From Enterobacter sp. Ag1 (GTDB lineage: Bacteria; Pseudomonadota; Gammaproteobacteria; Enterobacterales; Enterobacteriaceae): 64,000 bases of DNA. The notes beneath the pieces were generated by a model, which searched no databases, was not told where the DNA came from, and was given only the letters and a program-made list of their open reading frames with translations. Made by a program: the position numbers and the translations under genes. This document shows, piece after piece, positions 23,033-35,026 of this stretch (the stretch's first letter is position 1; every line of letters begins with the position of its first letter). The DNA lies in NCBI GenBank assembly GCA_000277545.1, contig AKXM01000060.1:62001-126000 (forward strand), written 5' to 3'.

Positions 23033-24285
23033 TCAAGGCGACGGACAGAAAACTGGTAGTTGGACTGGAGATTGGCACCGCGAAGGTTGCCGCTTTAGTA
23101 GGGGAAGTTCTGCCCGACGGTATGGTCAATATTATTGGCGTGGGCAGCTGCCCTTCGCGTGGTATGGACAAAGGCGGAGTAAACGACCTTGAGTCGGTGG
23201 TTAAATGCGTTCAACGGGCGATTGACCAGGCTGAATTGATGGCAGACTGCCAGATATCTTCAGTTTACCTGGCGCTGTCCGGCAAGCATATCAGCTGCCA
23301 AAACGAGATAGGCATGGTGCCGATTTCGGAAGAGGAAGTGACGCAAGAAGATGTTGAAAATGTGGTGCATACGGCAAAATCAGTGCGTGTTCGCGATGAA
23401 CACCGCGTTCTGCATGTGATTCCGCAGGAATACGCTATTGATTACCAGGAAGGGATCAAAAATCCGGTAGGCCTGTCCGGCGTCCGTATGCAGGCGAAAG
23501 TGCATCTGATCACCTGCCATAACGATATGGCAAAAAACATCGTTAAAGCGGTTGAACGTTGTGGTTTGAAAGTTGACCAATTAATTTTCGCCGGTCTGGC
23601 CGCAAGCTACGCGGTACTGACCGAAGATGAACGCGAGCTGGGTGTCTGTGTTGTGGACATCGGCGGTGGTACCATGGATATGGCGGTGTATACCGGCGGT
23701 GCGCTGCGTCACACCAAAGTTATCCCTTATGCAGGGAACGTGGTTACCAGCGATATCGCCTATGCGTTCGGAACGCCACCGAGCGATGCTGAGGCGATTA
23801 AAGTTCGCCATGGTTGTGCCCTGGGATCTATCGTCGGCAAAGACGAGAATGTTGAGGTTCCGAGCGTGGGTGGACGCCCACCACGCAGTCTTCAGCGTCA
23901 GACGCTGGCTGAAGTGATTGAGCCTCGTTACACCGAGCTGCTCAACCTGGTCAATGAAGAGATTTTGCAGTTACAGGAACAGCTTCGCCAGCAGGGTGTG
24001 AAACATCATCTGGCGGCGGGGATTGTGTTAACCGGCGGCGCGGCACAAATTGAAGGCCTGGCAGCCTGTGCTCAGCGTGTGTTCCATACGCAGGTGCGTA
24101 TCGGTCAGCCGTTGAATATTACTGGCCTTACTGATTATGCCCAGGAGTCGTATTACTCGACCGCAGTAGGGTTGCTGCACTACGGGAAAGAGTCACATCT
24201 CAGTGGTGAAGCAGAAGTGGAAAAAAGGACCTCTGTTGGCTCATGGTTTAAGCGACTGAACAGCTGGCTGAGAAAAGAATTTTAA
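23029..24285 (+). CDS. ftsA: cell division protein FtsA
   Basis: Actin-like ATPase that tethers FtsZ filaments to the membrane and recruits later divisome proteins. It has 418 residues, two fewer than E. coli because of a small gap before SVGSWFKRL. The phosphate loops [15 protein letters not shown] and [14 protein letters not shown] bracket the 1C domain, which replaces subdomain 1B. The C-terminal amphipathic membrane helix ([11 protein letters not shown]) is intact. Start overlaps ftsQ (ATGA). Confidence 0.97.
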   Translation: MIKATDRKLVVGLEIGTAKVAALVGEVLPDGMVNIIGVGSCPSRGMDKGGVNDLESVVKCVQRAIDQAELMADCQISSVYLALSGKHISCQNEIGMVPISEEEVTQEDVENVVHTAKSVRVRDEHRVLHVIPQEYAIDYQEGIKNPVGLSGVRMQAKVHLITCHNDMAKNIVKAVERCGLKVDQLIFAGLAASYAVLTEDERELGVCVVDIGGGTMDMAVYTGGALRHTKVIPYAGNVVTSDIAYAFGTPPSDAEAIKVRHGCALGSIVGKDENVEVPSVGGRPPRSLQRQTLAEVIEPRYTELLNLVNEEILQLQEQLRQQGVKHHLAAGIVLTGGAAQIEGLAACAQRVFHTQVRIGQPLNITGLTDYAQESYYSTAVGLLHYGKESHLSGEAEVEKRTSVGSWFKRLNSWLRKEF

Positions 24286-24348
24286 TTTTTATAAGAGACC
24301 GGAGACAATTAGCGGTCTCAGGCGACAGGCACAAAACGGAGAGAAACT

Positions 24349-25500
24349 ATGTTTGAACCTATGGAACTGACCAACGACGCGGTGATTAAAGTCATCGGCG
24401 TCGGTGGCGGCGGCGGTAACGCCGTTGAACACATGGTGCGTGAACGCATCGAAGGCGTTGAATTCTTTGCGGTGAACACTGACGCTCAGGCACTGCGTAA
24501 AACCGCTGTCGGCCAGACGATCCAGATCGGTAATGGGATCACTAAAGGTCTGGGCGCAGGCGCAAATCCAGAAGTGGGTCGTAACGCTGCGGAAGAAGAC
24601 CGCGAAGCTTTACGCGCTGCGCTGGACGGGGCAGACATGGTGTTCATCGCTGCTGGTATGGGCGGTGGTACCGGTACGGGTGCTGCTCCTGTTGTTGCCG
24701 AAGTAGCTAAAGATTTGGGTATCCTGACCGTTGCCGTCGTGACTAAGCCTTTCAACTTTGAAGGCAAGAAGCGTATGGCTTTCGCGGAGCAGGGTATCGC
24801 CGAGCTGTCTAAGCACGTTGACTCCTTGATCACCATCCCGAATGACAAGCTGCTGAAAGTGCTGGGACGCGGCATTTCTCTGCTTGACGCATTTGGTGCG
24901 GCAAACGACGTACTGAAAGGCGCCGTGCAGGGTATTGCCGAGCTGATTACTCGTCCGGGCCTGATGAACGTTGACTTCGCGGACGTGCGTACGGTTATGT
25001 CCGAAATGGGCTATGCCATGATGGGCTCTGGCGTTGCCAGCGGCGAAGACCGTGCTGAAGAAGCGGCAGAAATGGCTATCTCCAGCCCGCTGCTGGAAGA
25101 TATCGACCTGTCTGGCGCTCGTGGCGTGTTGGTTAACATCACCGCTGGCTTCGACCTGCGTCTGGATGAGTTCGAAACCGTGGGTAACACCATTCGTGCG
25201 TTCGCATCTGACAACGCAACTGTGGTTATCGGTACTTCTCTGGATCCAGAGATGAACGACGAACTGCGCGTAACTGTTGTTGCTACTGGGATCGGCATGG
25301 ACAAACGTCCTGAGATTACCCTGGTGACTAACAAGCAGGTACAGCAGCCAGTGATGGATCGCTACCAGCAGCACGGTATGGCTCCGCTGACGCAAGAGCA
25401 AAAGCCGGCCGCTAAAGTGGTGAACGACAACACACCGCAGACGGCGAAAGAGCCTGATTATCTGGATATTCCAGCGTTCCTGCGTAAGCAAGCTGATTAA
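24349..25500 (+). CDS. ftsZ: cell division GTPase FtsZ
   Basis: Tubulin-like GTPase that forms the Z ring. It has 383 residues, the same as E. coli. The tubulin signature GGGTGTG is at residues 105-111, the T7 loop [15 protein letters not shown] lies mid-protein, and the C-terminal peptide [14 protein letters not shown], which binds FtsA, ZipA and ZapD, is intact. The 63-base gap after ftsA holds a GAGACC/GGTCTC inverted repeat and a strong GGAGAG ribosome site. Confidence 0.98.
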   Translation: MFEPMELTNDAVIKVIGVGGGGGNAVEHMVRERIEGVEFFAVNTDAQALRKTAVGQTIQIGNGITKGLGAGANPEVGRNAAEEDREALRAALDGADMVFIAAGMGGGTGTGAAPVVAEVAKDLGILTVAVVTKPFNFEGKKRMAFAEQGIAELSKHVDSLITIPNDKLLKVLGRGISLLDAFGAANDVLKGAVQGIAELITRPGLMNVDFADVRTVMSEMGYAMMGSGVASGEDRAEEAAEMAISSPLLEDIDLSGARGVLVNITAGFDLRLDEFETVGNTIRAFASDNATVVIGTSLDPEMNDELRVTVVATGIGMDKRPEITLVTNKQVQQPVMDRYQQHGMAPLTQEQKPAAKVVNDNTPQTAKEPDYLDIPAFLRKQAD

Positions 25501-25514
25501 GAATAAACCGGAAG

Positions 25515-25543
25515 TTGGGAATATTCGCTCTTTGTGCTAAACT
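25515..25543 (+). promoter_or_regulatory. lpxC promoter candidate
   Basis: TTGGGA (-35) and TAAACT (-10) are separated by exactly 17 bases in the ftsZ-lpxC gap, about 60 bases before lpxC. It would give lpxC expression independent of the upstream cluster. Confidence 0.6.
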
Positions 25544-25559
25544 GGCCTGCCGTTAGTGA

Positions 25560-26519
<960 letters not shown>

Positions 26520-26527
26520 CGCTTAAA

Positions 26528-27043
26528 TTAGCGATTACGACTGGTTTTGCTGGTACCCTCTCCGGCCAGTGAAGCCAGTCGTTCTATTGTTGCTCTTAAT
26601 TTCTCCGGGCTACGTTTAGCCACCTCTCTCAACGCTTCTGCACTCTGCTTACTCAGTTGACGATTCACTTCGTATTTCTCAGTCTCTGTCTGAGTGGTGT
26701 TTTCTTGAACAAATTCCTGCCCTTTTGCCGCCAGCGAAGGATTAATCCTGATGTCGATTGATGTCAATGATGGTAAGATTTGGGCGCGTAATGCACTCAG
26801 CAGCGTGGCTTGTTCATAGCGTAAGCGCATCAGCCAGCTGGCATTTGCGGTTTCAAGGACGAGAATGCCCTGACGGAAGTTGGCCACCCGGCACCAGGGA
26901 TGCAGTGGAGCAGGCAAAATGCTTTTCACTGCCCGGTTAAGACGCAGCAGAGCGACGGCACGTTGCTGTACGTTCTGTAGCATGCTTTCCTGACCGGCTT
27001 CGTCAAACAGATTTTCTAAAGATTGCGGGCGACTGTCGCGCAT
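26528..27043 (-). CDS. DUF721 (DciA-like) family protein
   Basis: A 171-residue cytoplasmic protein with no signal or membrane segment. Residues about 28-104 fit the DUF721/DciA pattern: a helical start, then VANFRQGILVLETANASWLM, RLRYEQATLLSALRAQILP and IDIRINPSL. The tail is charged and helical. DciA is the ancestral loader of the DnaB helicase in many bacteria; enterics use DnaC instead, so the role here is uncertain. The ATG follows GGAG by eight bases. It is divergent from secM with 22 bases between start codons. As far as I recall, E. coli K-12 lacks it here, while Salmonella and others have it. Confidence 0.8.
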   Translation of the reverse strand: MRDSRPQSLENLFDEAGQESMLQNVQQRAVALLRLNRAVKSILPAPLHPWCRVANFRQGILVLETANASWLMRLRYEQATLLSALRAQILPSLTSIDIRINPSLAAKGQEFVQENTTQTETEKYEVNRQLSKQSAEALREVAKRSPEKLRATIERLASLAGEGTSKTSRNR

Positions 27044-27065
27044 ACATTAAGCTCCGGCGGAAAAA

Positions 27066-27572
27066 GTGATTGGTATTCTAAATCGTTGGCGACAATTTGG
27101 CAGACGTTATTTCTGGCCGCATCTCCTGTTGGGGATGGTCGCGGCGAGTTTTGGCATGCCTGCGCTCAACGGTAACACAGAAACCGGTGTGCCCGCTGAA
27201 GCTTCCGCCAGCCGTCACGATTCGGCACGGCAGCTGCGTTTCGATAGCCTTGTTCAACTGCAAGAAAGCACTCGCCGTCCTTCCTTCAGTGTGGACTACT
27301 GGCACCAGCATGCAATCCGCACCGTTATCCGTCATCTTTCCTTTGCTATGGCACCTCAGGCTTTGCCTGTGGCACAGGAAAGCGTGCCGCTTCAGGCACA
27401 GCACCTTGCCCTGCTGGACACGCTTAGCGCGCTGTTAACGCAGGAAAGTAAACCTCCCGTTATTGTTCGCCAGACTGCGTTTAGGTCATCTCCTGTAGGA
27501 GACGTTTTCAGTACCGTGGCGTGGATCCGTCAGGTGCAGGGCATCCGCGCAGGCCCGCTTTGCCTCAGCTAA
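27066..27572 (+). CDS. secM: secretion monitor SecM
   Basis: Secreted arrest peptide that stalls its ribosome when Sec export is slow, exposing the secA ribosome site. The start is GTG, as in E. coli, giving 168 residues. The N-terminus carries a long signal peptide (basic region [11 protein letters not shown], then [12 protein letters not shown]). The arrest motif is complete at residues 148-164: F148, W153-I154 and GIRAGP ending at P164, with four residues after. secA follows after 63 bases. Confidence 0.95.
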   Translation: MIGILNRWRQFGRRYFWPHLLLGMVAASFGMPALNGNTETGVPAEASASRHDSARQLRFDSLVQLQESTRRPSFSVDYWHQHAIRTVIRHLSFAMAPQALPVAQESVPLQAQHLALLDTLSALLTQESKPPVIVRQTAFRSSPVGDVFSTVAWIRQVQGIRAGPLCLS

Positions 27573-27635
27573 TTCATCTTCCAAACTAACAACAATTTAT
27601 TGACCGTACTGACGGCAGGCGTTTGAGAATTTATT

Positions 27636-30341
27636 ATGCTAATCAAATTATTAACTAAAGTTTTCGGTAGTCGTAACGATCGTACACTGCGCCGTATGCG
27701 CAAAGTGGTTTCCGTGATCAACAGCATGGAACCGCAGATGGAAAAGCTCACGGATGATGAGCTGAAGGCTAAAACCGGTGAGTTCCGCGCGCGTCTGGAA
27801 AAAGGTGAAGTGCTGGAAACGCTAATCCCGGAAGCTTTCGCCGTTGTTCGTGAAGCAAGTAAACGCGTCTTCGGTATGCGTCACTTCGACGTACAGCTGT
27901 TGGGCGGCATGGTCCTGAACGATCGCTGCATCGCGGAAATGCGTACCGGTGAAGGTAAAACCCTGACGGCAACGCTGCCAGCTTATCTAAACGCACTGAG
28001 TGGCAAAGGTGTACACGTTGTTACCGTGAACGACTACCTGGCCCAGCGTGACGCCGAAAACAACCGTCCTCTGTTTGAATATCTGGGGCTGAGCGTAGGT
28101 ATCAACCTGCCAGGCATGCCAGCGCCGGCTAAGCGTGAAGCTTACGCAGCAGACATCACCTACGGTACCAACAACGAATACGGTTTCGACTACCTCCGCG
28201 ACAATATGGCTTTCAGCCCTGAAGAGCGCGTGCAGCGCAAGCTTCACTATGCGCTGGTGGATGAAGTTGACTCCATCCTGATCGACGAAGCGCGTACGCC
28301 GCTGATCATCTCCGGCCCTGCGGAAGACAGCTCTGAGCTGTACAAACGCGTGAACAAAATCATTCCGCACCTGATGCGTCAGGAAAAAGAAGACTCTGAC
28401 ACCTTCCAGGGTGAAGGCCACTTCTCCGTGGATGAAAAATCTCGCCAGGTTAACCTGACCGAACGTGGTCTGGTGCTGATTGAAGAGCTGCTTGTGCAAG
28501 AAGGCATGATGGAAGAGGGCGAGTCGCTGTACTCACCAGCCAACATCATGCTGATGCATCATGTGACCGCGGCACTTCGCGCCCATGCGCTGTTCACCCG
28601 CGACGTTGACTACATCGTTAAAGATGGCGAAGTCATCATCGTTGATGAACACACGGGCCGTACTATGCAGGGGCGCCGTTGGTCAGATGGTCTTCACCAG
28701 GCCGTTGAAGCAAAAGAAGGCGTCGAAATTCAGAATGAAAACCAGACGCTGGCGTCCATCACCTTCCAGAACTACTTCCGTCTTTACGAGAAGCTGGCAG
28801 GGATGACCGGTACTGCAGACACCGAAGCGTTTGAATTTAGCTCTATTTATAAGCTCGACACCATCGTTGTGCCGACCAACCGCCCAATGATCCGTAAAGA
28901 TATGCCGGATCTGGTCTACATGACCGAACTGGATAAAATTGGCGCGATTATCGAAGACATTAAAGAGCGTACCGCGAACGGCCAGCCTGTGCTGGTGGGG
29001 ACCATCTCCATTGAGAAATCTGAAGTGGTTTCCAATGAGTTGACCAAGGCCGGTATCAAACACAATGTTCTGAACGCCAAGTTCCACGCCAACGAAGCGG
29101 CTATCGTTGCTCAGGCGGGTTACCCAGCCGCGGTAACCATCGCGACTAACATGGCGGGTCGTGGTACGGATATCGTGTTGGGCGGGAGCTGGCAGGAAGA
29201 GATTGCTGAGCTGGATGAGCCAACGCCAGAGCAAATTGCTCAGATCAAAGCGGACTGGAAAGTTCGCCACGATGCGGTACTGGCTTCAGGTGGTCTGCAT
29301 ATCATCGGCACCGAGCGTCATGAATCCCGCCGTATCGATAACCAGCTGCGTGGCCGTTCTGGTCGTCAGGGTGATGCCGGTTCTTCCCGCTTCTACCTGT
29401 CGATGGAAGATGCCCTGATGCGTATCTTCGCCTCGGATCGCGTATCCAATATGATGCGTAAACTGGGTATGAAGCCGGGCGAAGCCATTGAACACCCTTG
29501 GGTAACCAAGGCGATTGCCAACGCACAGCGTAAAGTCGAAAGCCGTAACTTTGATATTCGTAAGCAGCTGCTGGAATACGATGACGTCGCAAACGATCAG
29601 CGCCGCGCTATTTATACCCAGCGTAATGAGCTGCTCGACGTTACCGACGTGAGCGAAACCATCGCCAGCATTCGTGAAGACGTCTTCAAAGTCACCATCG
29701 ATGCGCATATTCCGCCTCAGTCTCTGGAAGAAATGTGGGATGTAGAAGGTCTGGAAGAGCGTCTGAAAAACGACTTTGATCTCGAGATGCCAATCAAAGA
29801 GTGGCTGGATAAAGAACCTGAGCTGCACGAAGAAACGCTGCGTGAGCGTATTCTGCAGACGGCGATTGAGCTTTATCAACGTAAAGAAGAAGTCGTCGGT
29901 GCAGAAATGATGCGCCACTTCGAAAAAGGCGTGATGCTGCAAACGCTGGATTCCCTGTGGAAAGAGCATCTGGCCGCAATGGATTACCTGCGTCAGGGGA
30001 TCCACCTGCGCGGTTATGCGCAGAAAGATCCGAAGCAGGAATACAAGCGTGAATCCTTCTCTATGTTTGCCGCGATGCTGGAGTCACTGAAATATGAAGT
30101 GATCAGCACCCTGAGCAAAGTCCAGGTCCGCCTGCCGGAAGAAGTTGAAGCGATGGAACAACAGCGTCGTGAAGAAGCCGAGCGTCTGGCACGTATGCAG
30201 CAGCTTAGTCATGTGGATGATGAAACTCAGGCCGCACAGGCGCTGGCAGCAGAAACTGGCGATCGTAAAGTGGGTCGGAACGATCCTTGCCCTTGCGGTT
30301 CCGGTAAGAAATACAAACAGTGCCATGGCCGTCTGAGCTAA
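27636..30341 (+). CDS. secA: preprotein translocase ATPase SecA
   Basis: Motor ATPase that drives proteins through SecYEG. It has 901 residues, identical in length to E. coli. Walker A MRTGEGKT is near residues 102-109, [16 protein letters not shown] holds the DEAD-type Walker B, and the second helicase domain has [14 protein letters not shown]. The C-terminal zinc finger [14 protein letters not shown] is intact and binds SecB and lipids. Expression is expected to be controlled by SecM stalling upstream. A strong terminator follows. Confidence 0.98.
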   Translation: MLIKLLTKVFGSRNDRTLRRMRKVVSVINSMEPQMEKLTDDELKAKTGEFRARLEKGEVLETLIPEAFAVVREASKRVFGMRHFDVQLLGGMVLNDRCIAEMRTGEGKTLTATLPAYLNALSGKGVHVVTVNDYLAQRDAENNRPLFEYLGLSVGINLPGMPAPAKREAYAADITYGTNNEYGFDYLRDNMAFSPEERVQRKLHYALVDEVDSILIDEARTPLIISGPAEDSSELYKRVNKIIPHLMRQEKEDSDTFQGEGHFSVDEKSRQVNLTERGLVLIEELLVQEGMMEEGESLYSPANIMLMHHVTAALRAHALFTRDVDYIVKDGEVIIVDEHTGRTMQGRRWSDGLHQAVEAKEGVEIQNENQTLASITFQNYFRLYEKLAGMTGTADTEAFEFSSIYKLDTIVVPTNRPMIRKDMPDLVYMTELDKIGAIIEDIKERTANGQPVLVGTISIEKSEVVSNELTKAGIKHNVLNAKFHANEAAIVAQAGYPAAVTIATNMAGRGTDIVLGGSWQEEIAELDEPTPEQIAQIKADWKVRHDAVLASGGLHIIGTERHESRRIDNQLRGRSGRQGDAGSSRFYLSMEDALMRIFASDRVSNMMRKLGMKPGEAIEHPWVTKAIANAQRKVESRNFDIRKQLLEYDDVANDQRRAIYTQRNELLDVTDVSETIASIREDVFKVTIDAHIPPQSLEEMWDVEGLEERLKNDFDLEMPIKEWLDKEPELHEETLRERILQTAIELYQRKEEVVGAEMMRHFEKGVMLQTLDSLWKEHLAAMDYLRQGIHLRGYAQKDPKQEYKRESFSMFAAMLESLKYEVISTLSKVQVRLPEEVEAMEQQRREEAERLARMQQLSHVDDETQAAQALAAETGDRKVGRNDPCPCGSGKKYKQCHGRLS

Positions 30342-30356
30342 GGTCTGACAAAATCG

Positions 30357-30384
30357 AAAAGGCGCAGCTTGCTGCGCCTTTTTT
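30357..30384 (+). terminator. secMA terminator
   Basis: GGCGCAG pairs perfectly with CTGCGCC around a CTTG loop, flanked by an A run and followed by six T. It lies between secA and mutT, so mutT depends on read-through or its own promoter. Confidence 0.9.
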
Positions 30385-30403
30385 ACGCACGGAGTTTGAG
30401 AGT

Positions 30404-30793
30404 ATGAAGCAACTGCAAATCGCTGTCGGCATTATCCGTAATCAACAGGGTGAAATTTTTATCACGCAGCGCGCAGCCGATGCGCACATGGCGAATAAAT
30501 GGGAATTTCCCGGCGGGAAGATTGAGGCAGGTGAATCTCCGGAACAGGCCGTTATCCGGGAATTACAGGAAGAAACCGGTATTGTGGTGCAAAGTGCCAG
30601 CCTGTTTGAAACCCTGGAGTACCAGTTCCCGGATCGTCATATTTCCCTGTGGTTCTATCTGATAGAAAGTTGGGAAGGTGAACCCTGGGGCAAAGAAGGG
30701 CAACCCGGGCGTTGGGTTGCTCAAGGGGAACTCATCGCCGACGAGTTTCCGCCAGCCAATGAGCCCGTCATTTTAAAGCTGCTAAACGATTAG
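30404..30793 (+). CDS. mutT: 8-oxo-dGTP diphosphatase
   Basis: Hydrolyses 8-oxo-dGTP and 8-oxo-GTP to prevent A:T to C:G mutations. The start at [11 protein letters not shown] gives 129 residues, the E. coli length, and follows GGAG; the frame is open further upstream inside the secA terminator. The complete Nudix box GX5EX7REUXEEXGU is at residues 38-60 (G38, E44, R52-E53, E56-E57, G59). Its stop codon overlaps the convergent yacG stop by four bases. Confidence 0.95.
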   Translation: MKQLQIAVGIIRNQQGEIFITQRAADAHMANKWEFPGGKIEAGESPEQAVIRELQEETGIVVQSASLFETLEYQFPDRHISLWFYLIESWEGEPWGKEGQPGRWVAQGELIADEFPPANEPVILKLLND

Positions 30794-30987
30794 CGTTCCT
30801 GTTCTTCGCTCCAGCCTTCGCTTTCAGAGAGGTCGCCGCTGCTGGGAATACGTTTTTCCTCAGCGGCCCACTCGCCCAGGTCGATAAGCTGGCAGCGCTT
30901 ACTGCAAAATGGTCGGTATGGGCTGCTTTCGTTCCAGATAACCGCTTTGCCGCAGCCAGGACAATTAACGATGGTTTCTTCGTTCAT
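30790..30987 (-). CDS. yacG: DNA gyrase inhibitor YacG
   Basis: Small zinc protein reported in E. coli to bind GyrB and inhibit gyrase. It has 65 residues, the family length. The four zinc cysteines are C9 and C12 (CPGC) and C28 and C32 (CSKRC), followed by the family signature [15 protein letters not shown]. It is the last gene of coaE-zapD-yacG, nine bases after zapD, and overlaps mutT tail to tail. Confidence 0.95.
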   Translation of the reverse strand: MNEETIVNCPGCGKAVIWNESSPYRPFCSKRCQLIDLGEWAAEEKRIPSSGDLSESEGWSEEQER

Positions 30988-30996
30988 GTTGTTTCC

Positions 30997-31740
30997 TTAG
31001 CAGCAGGCCAGCTCAAAGTCGAGGCGTTCAGGCACCAGGCCATTCTCTGAATCCAGCGGCATAAAACGAATCGCAAAGCGGCTTTTGTGGCCGGAAATCT
31101 GTGGATAAAGCTGATCGCCGAGAGTGAGATGAAGACGAAGCAGGTCGGCATCGTCGCCATTGTCCTGGTAGAATCCATTGAGGCTGGTTTGTTTCCGGAA
31201 TGGCGCAGAATTGCGGATGATGTCCAGCAGAAGATCGAGCGACTGTTTCACTGGTTCGAGACTGTTTAGCCAAAAATGAACCTGAGCATCGCGTTGTTCC
31301 TGCGGCAGATAAAGCCAAATGTGCAGGGTAGGCAGGTCGAAGCTACAGCAGCCGCCTGGGATGCTAAGCCGCTGGCGTACCAGCGCAATAAGGCGATCTT
31401 CTCGCAGAATTTGCCCGATGCGCGGCGCGGCCATCAACACGCTGCCGCAGCTCTCCAACTGGCTTCGCAGCGAGTCGATGCGCTGCATATCAACCCCCGG
31501 GACTTCTGACCAGCTCAGCAGTTTACGCTGCTGACGGCTTATCTCTTTGAGAATATCGGTGCGAATTTCGCCCCTTTCAAACACATCCAGTAAGTCACCG
31601 ACGTTACGAAAAAAATGCAGCGCCTTTGCGCTGTCATTGATAGGAAGTGCTGACTGCATCTGTTGGATCAAAAACTCAATACGCAGCCATGTGCGCATTT
31701 TCTCATTCAATGGGTGTTCGAAAAGAACCTGAGTGTTCAT
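30997..31740 (-). CDS. zapD: Z-ring-associated protein ZapD
   Basis: Cytoplasmic FtsZ-binding protein that bundles protofilaments by contacting the FtsZ C-terminal peptide. Two tandem ATG codons occur; the second gives 247 residues, equal to E. coli, and overlaps the coaE stop by one base, while the first (31743) would add one Met. Highly conserved blocks include [19 protein letters not shown] and [15 protein letters not shown], ending in RLDFELACC. Co-transcribed with coaE and yacG. Confidence 0.95.
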   Translation of the reverse strand: MNTQVLFEHPLNEKMRTWLRIEFLIQQMQSALPINDSAKALHFFRNVGDLLDVFERGEIRTDILKEISRQQRKLLSWSEVPGVDMQRIDSLRSQLESCGSVLMAAPRIGQILREDRLIALVRQRLSIPGGCCSFDLPTLHIWLYLPQEQRDAQVHFWLNSLEPVKQSLDLLLDIIRNSAPFRKQTSLNGFYQDNGDDADLLRLHLTLGDQLYPQISGHKSRFAIRFMPLDSENGLVPERLDFELACC

Positions 31741-32360
31741 CATTCTGCTTCCTGTTGTGCGGCCAGACCAGCCAGTTTCAGGTACTGGCGATGCAGGCGG
31801 TCAACATGCACGACAACGTCCTGGGGACTGCCGTCATTATTAATTACATCATCTGCCACGGCGAGGCGAGCTTCCCGGGACGCCTGAGCGTCCAGAATCT
31901 GCTGGGCGTGTTCGCGGGAAACATTGTCCCGCAGCATAGTACGCGCAATCTGGGTCTCGGGGGAAACATCCACCACTAAAATCCGGTCCGCCTTTTGTTG
32001 CAGATTGTTTTCTACCAGCAGAGGGACTACCCACAACACGTAAGGTGAGGTAGCACGAGCAATCTCATCACGAGTTTGCTGCTGGATAATAGGATGTAGC
32101 AGGTTATTAACCCATTGCTTTTGCTGCGGGGAGCTGAAGATCGTTTCTCTCAACGCTCGACGGTTTAAAGAACCATCTTCCAGAAGGATCTTTGGGCCAA
32201 AATGTTGAGAAATGAGAGCTAACGCACGTTGGCCTGGCTCAACAACCTGACGGGCAATTACATCTGCATCTATGACGGTGACTCCAGCGCGGGAAAAGGC
32301 TTCGGCGATGGTACTTTTACCACTGCCAATGCCGCCCGTAAGTGCAACCGTGTAAACCAT
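31740..32360 (-). CDS. coaE: dephospho-CoA kinase
   Basis: Last step of coenzyme A synthesis, phosphorylating the ribose 3'-hydroxyl of dephospho-CoA. It has 206 residues, as in E. coli. The P-loop GGIGSGKS is at residues 9-16, [12 protein letters not shown] is the substrate region, and [13 protein letters not shown] is characteristic. First gene of a three-gene minus-strand operon; its stop overlaps zapD. Confidence 0.96.
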   Translation of the reverse strand: MVYTVALTGGIGSGKSTIAEAFSRAGVTVIDADVIARQVVEPGQRALALISQHFGPKILLEDGSLNRRALRETIFSSPQQKQWVNNLLHPIIQQQTRDEIARATSPYVLWVVPLLVENNLQQKADRILVVDVSPETQIARTMLRDNVSREHAQQILDAQASREARLAVADDVINNDGSPQDVVVHVDRLHRQYLKLAGLAAQQEAE

Positions 32361-32747
32361 AAATAACCGATCCTGATGCTATATTTATCAATAAGATAAA
32401 AAGTCTTTGGTGGCGTGATTTTAGGTGATTTTGTATCACGTAAAAATCGGGTATTCGCCGTCTGCGGGCTTTTTACCGTTTACCAGGTAAATTTAAACGA
32501 TTGTAGCGTAAAAAAGTCGGTTTTCGCAGTCTTGCGGAGTCATTATTACTGCGTATGATAGCGTCACTGGAGTTGGCAGTTGTTTGCTCGTTTTACTTTA
32601 AGCCACAGGTACGTTTTCCGTGCTTGCTCACCCCAGTGTCTGATTTCTGTATATCTGGGTTCCGGGCTTGCCGTTGTTCTCTGTCTTGAGTAATGAAGAG
32701 CCTGCCGCCGATCGCGTTCATCGCCATTCGACCCAGGGATCTGCATC
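32361..32747. other. coaE-guaC divergent intergenic region
   Basis: About 390 bases between divergent genes, holding both promoters. A CGTGAT/ATCACG inverted repeat is present at 32414-32440. I see no gene, no canonical hairpin terminator and no riboswitch I can name. The guaC side would give a leader of 100 bases or more, with a GGGATCT-type weak ribosome site. Confidence 0.5.
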
Positions 32748-33791
32748 ATGCGTATTGAAGAAGATTTGAAGTTAGGTTTTAAAGACGTTTTAATTCGCCC
32801 AAAACGCTCCACCCTCAAAAGCCGTTCAGACGTTGAGCTGGAACGTCAATTCACATTCAAGCATTCCGGTATCACCTGGTCTGGCGTCCCTATTATTGCT
32901 GCGAATATGGACACCGTAGGCACTTTCGCGATGGCGCAGGCGCTGGCCTCATTCGATATTCTTACCGCCGTGCACAAACACTACTCTGTAGAAGAGTGGA
33001 GCAACTTTATTCGTTCCGTGCCTGAAAACCTGTTGCGCCATATCATGGTCTCAACCGGCACTTCTGATGCAGATTTTGCCAAAACTAAGCAGATTCTGGC
33101 TCTGACTCCTGCACTGAAATTTATCTGCATCGACGTGGCGAACGGCTACTCTGAGCACTTCACCCAGTTCGTCAGCAAAGCCCGCGAAGCATGGCCTGAT
33201 AAAGTTATCTGTGCGGGTAATGTGGTTACCGGTGAAATGTGTGAAGAGCTGATCCTGTCAGGGGCCGATATCGTGAAAGTTGGCATTGGCCCAGGCTCTG
33301 TATGCACCACGCGCGTTAAAACCGGCGTGGGCTACCCTCAGCTTTCCGCCGTCATTGAATGTGCTGATGCAGCTCACGGCTTAGGCGGCCAGATCGTCAG
33401 CGACGGTGGCTGTACTGTGCCGGGCGATGTAGCTAAAGCCTTTGGTGGTGGAGCTGACTTCGTTATGCTGGGCGGTATGCTGGCAGGGCATGAAGAAAGC
33501 GGTGGTACCGTTGTTGAGCAGGATGGCGAGAAGTTTATGTTGTTCTACGGCATGAGCTCCGAGTCTGCCATGACCCGCCACGTAGGCGGTGTTGCGCAGT
33601 ACCGCGCTGCAGAAGGCAAAACCGTTAAGCTGCCTCTGCGCGGGCCGGTGGAAAATACCGCTCGCGATATCCTTGGCGGCCTGCGTTCTGCCTGTACCTA
33701 TGTAGGTGCCTCTCGCCTTAAAGAGCTGACTAAACGCACAACTTTCATCCGCGTAGCGGAACAGGAAAACCGCGTTTTCAATAGCCTCTGA
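32748..33791 (+). CDS. guaC: GMP reductase
   Basis: NADPH-dependent deamination of GMP to IMP, linking guanine and adenine nucleotide pools. It has 347 residues, the E. coli length. The catalytic cysteine is C186 in [12 protein letters not shown], and the phosphate-binding loops [25 protein letters not shown] follow the IMPDH/GMPR barrel pattern in shorter blocks. It is a single gene facing hofC. Confidence 0.97.
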   Translation: MRIEEDLKLGFKDVLIRPKRSTLKSRSDVELERQFTFKHSGITWSGVPIIAANMDTVGTFAMAQALASFDILTAVHKHYSVEEWSNFIRSVPENLLRHIMVSTGTSDADFAKTKQILALTPALKFICIDVANGYSEHFTQFVSKAREAWPDKVICAGNVVTGEMCEELILSGADIVKVGIGPGSVCTTRVKTGVGYPQLSAVIECADAAHGLGGQIVSDGGCTVPGDVAKAFGGGADFVMLGGMLAGHEESGGTVVEQDGEKFMLFYGMSSESAMTRHVGGVAQYRAAEGKTVKLPLRGPVENTARDILGGLRSACTYVGASRLKELTKRTTFIRVAEQENRVFNSL

Positions 33792-33799
33792 TGAGCATC

Positions 33800-33825
33800 G
33801 ATGACGCAGCTCAGGCTGCGTCATC
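33800..33825. terminator. guaC-hofC hairpin
   Basis: An exact 11-bp stem (GATGACGCAGC with GCTGCGTCATC) with a TCAG loop lies eight bases after guaC. It has no T run on either strand, so it may act with other factors or only protect RNA ends. It overlaps the original hofC stop region. Confidence 0.55.
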
Positions 33826-35026
33826 CTCCTCCCATGGCATCCCCCATCTGGAAAATAGGTAGATACATGGCTATCACCAGCGTGCCAATGATCAAGCCAA
33901 TGACCAGCATCATGACTGGCTCCAGCGTGGCGGCAAGATTTTCAGCCAGCTCCTGCGTTTTCTCATAATGCCAGCGCGCCAGGCGCTAAAGCATCAGATC
34001 CAGAGAACCGGATTCTTCACCAATTCGAACCAACTGTTGGCAAAGTGGTGTGAAATACCCCGACTGCTCCAACGCCTGCCAGAGGGGCTTTCCCTCGGAA
34101 ACCCGATCGCGTACTTCAATAATTTGCCGTTGCCAGAACGTTTGGGCCAGCGTTTTTTCAACCGCTTCAAGACCCTGTAACAAGGGGACGCCAGAGTGCT
34201 GAGACAGCGTTAGTACGGTAAATATCTGGCTGAGTAGCTGGCCTCGCCTCAAGGGAGCAATGACAGGTACTTTTAACAGCAGTAATTGTTCTTTTTCTCG
34301 AATGACGGGTTGGGTGCGGCGAAGCCACCAACCTATAACGGCTAAGAGCATAGCGGTTAAAATCCACCATCCTCCTTGAGACGTTGCCCACTCTGAAAGA
34401 CTCATAACGGCCTGGGTGATCGCGGGCAGAGGCGCGTTAAAAGAACGATAGATATTGGCAAACTCAGGCAGAACAAACCCAACCATGCCTGCGGTTACCA
34501 GCAGTGCAACAATCAAAATAAAGAGCGGATAACGCAGGGCTTTCACGACCTTTTTGCTGAGTTGGTAGTGTTGTTCTTGTTGTTCTGCCAGCCGCTGGCA
34601 GCACTCTGCAAGCCTTCCCGTCAGCTCTCCGGTATGCAGTAATGCAATAAACAGGGGCGGGAAGATATGGGGCCATTGCTTAAGCGCTTCGGAAAACGGT
34701 ATGCCCTGCGCTACCTGTCGTTCTATGTGCTGTAATAATGCCGACCATGCAGGTTTGGGATGCTGTCGGGCTATGAGCAACAGCGCGTCAGTTAAGGCGA
34801 TACCGGCATGGATCAGCGCTGCAAGTTGCCGGACAAAGTCAATTTTGTGCTGAATATGCCAACAGGATCTCCCTGACAGCGATGATTTTTTAACGGACAG
34901 GAGCTGAAGCTGCTGCTGAGCAAGCTCCTCCTCAAGAGAAGCGCGCTTGCCGGCAAGCGATTCACCATTTTTTAATTGGCCTTCGTGGTCTATGGCTTCC
35001 CATCGCCAAAGCAGAGGTTTAGGCAT
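33821..35026 (-). pseudogene. hofC: HofC, type IV pilin assembly inner-membrane protein, interrupted by an amber codon
   Basis: PilC/GspF-family membrane protein for pilus assembly. From the ATG at 35026 (MPKPLLWRWEAID, overlapping hofB by eight bases) the frame runs 346 codons to TAG at 33986-33988, then stays open for 54 more codons to TGA at 33821-33823. Those codons encode RLARWHYEKTQELAENLA and a final transmembrane segment ending in PIFQMGDAMGGG, exactly the expected C-terminus. Total would be 401 residues, against 400 in E. coli. The interrupted position is Asp in E. coli (LMLDNLA), so a GAG-to-TAG change is plausible. The truncated product would lack its last transmembrane helix. Confidence 0.88.

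Noticed and set aside
24610-25491. A 293-codon antisense frame within ftsZ
   Set aside because: Low-complexity Val/His/Gln composition and complete overlap with the conserved ftsZ sequence.
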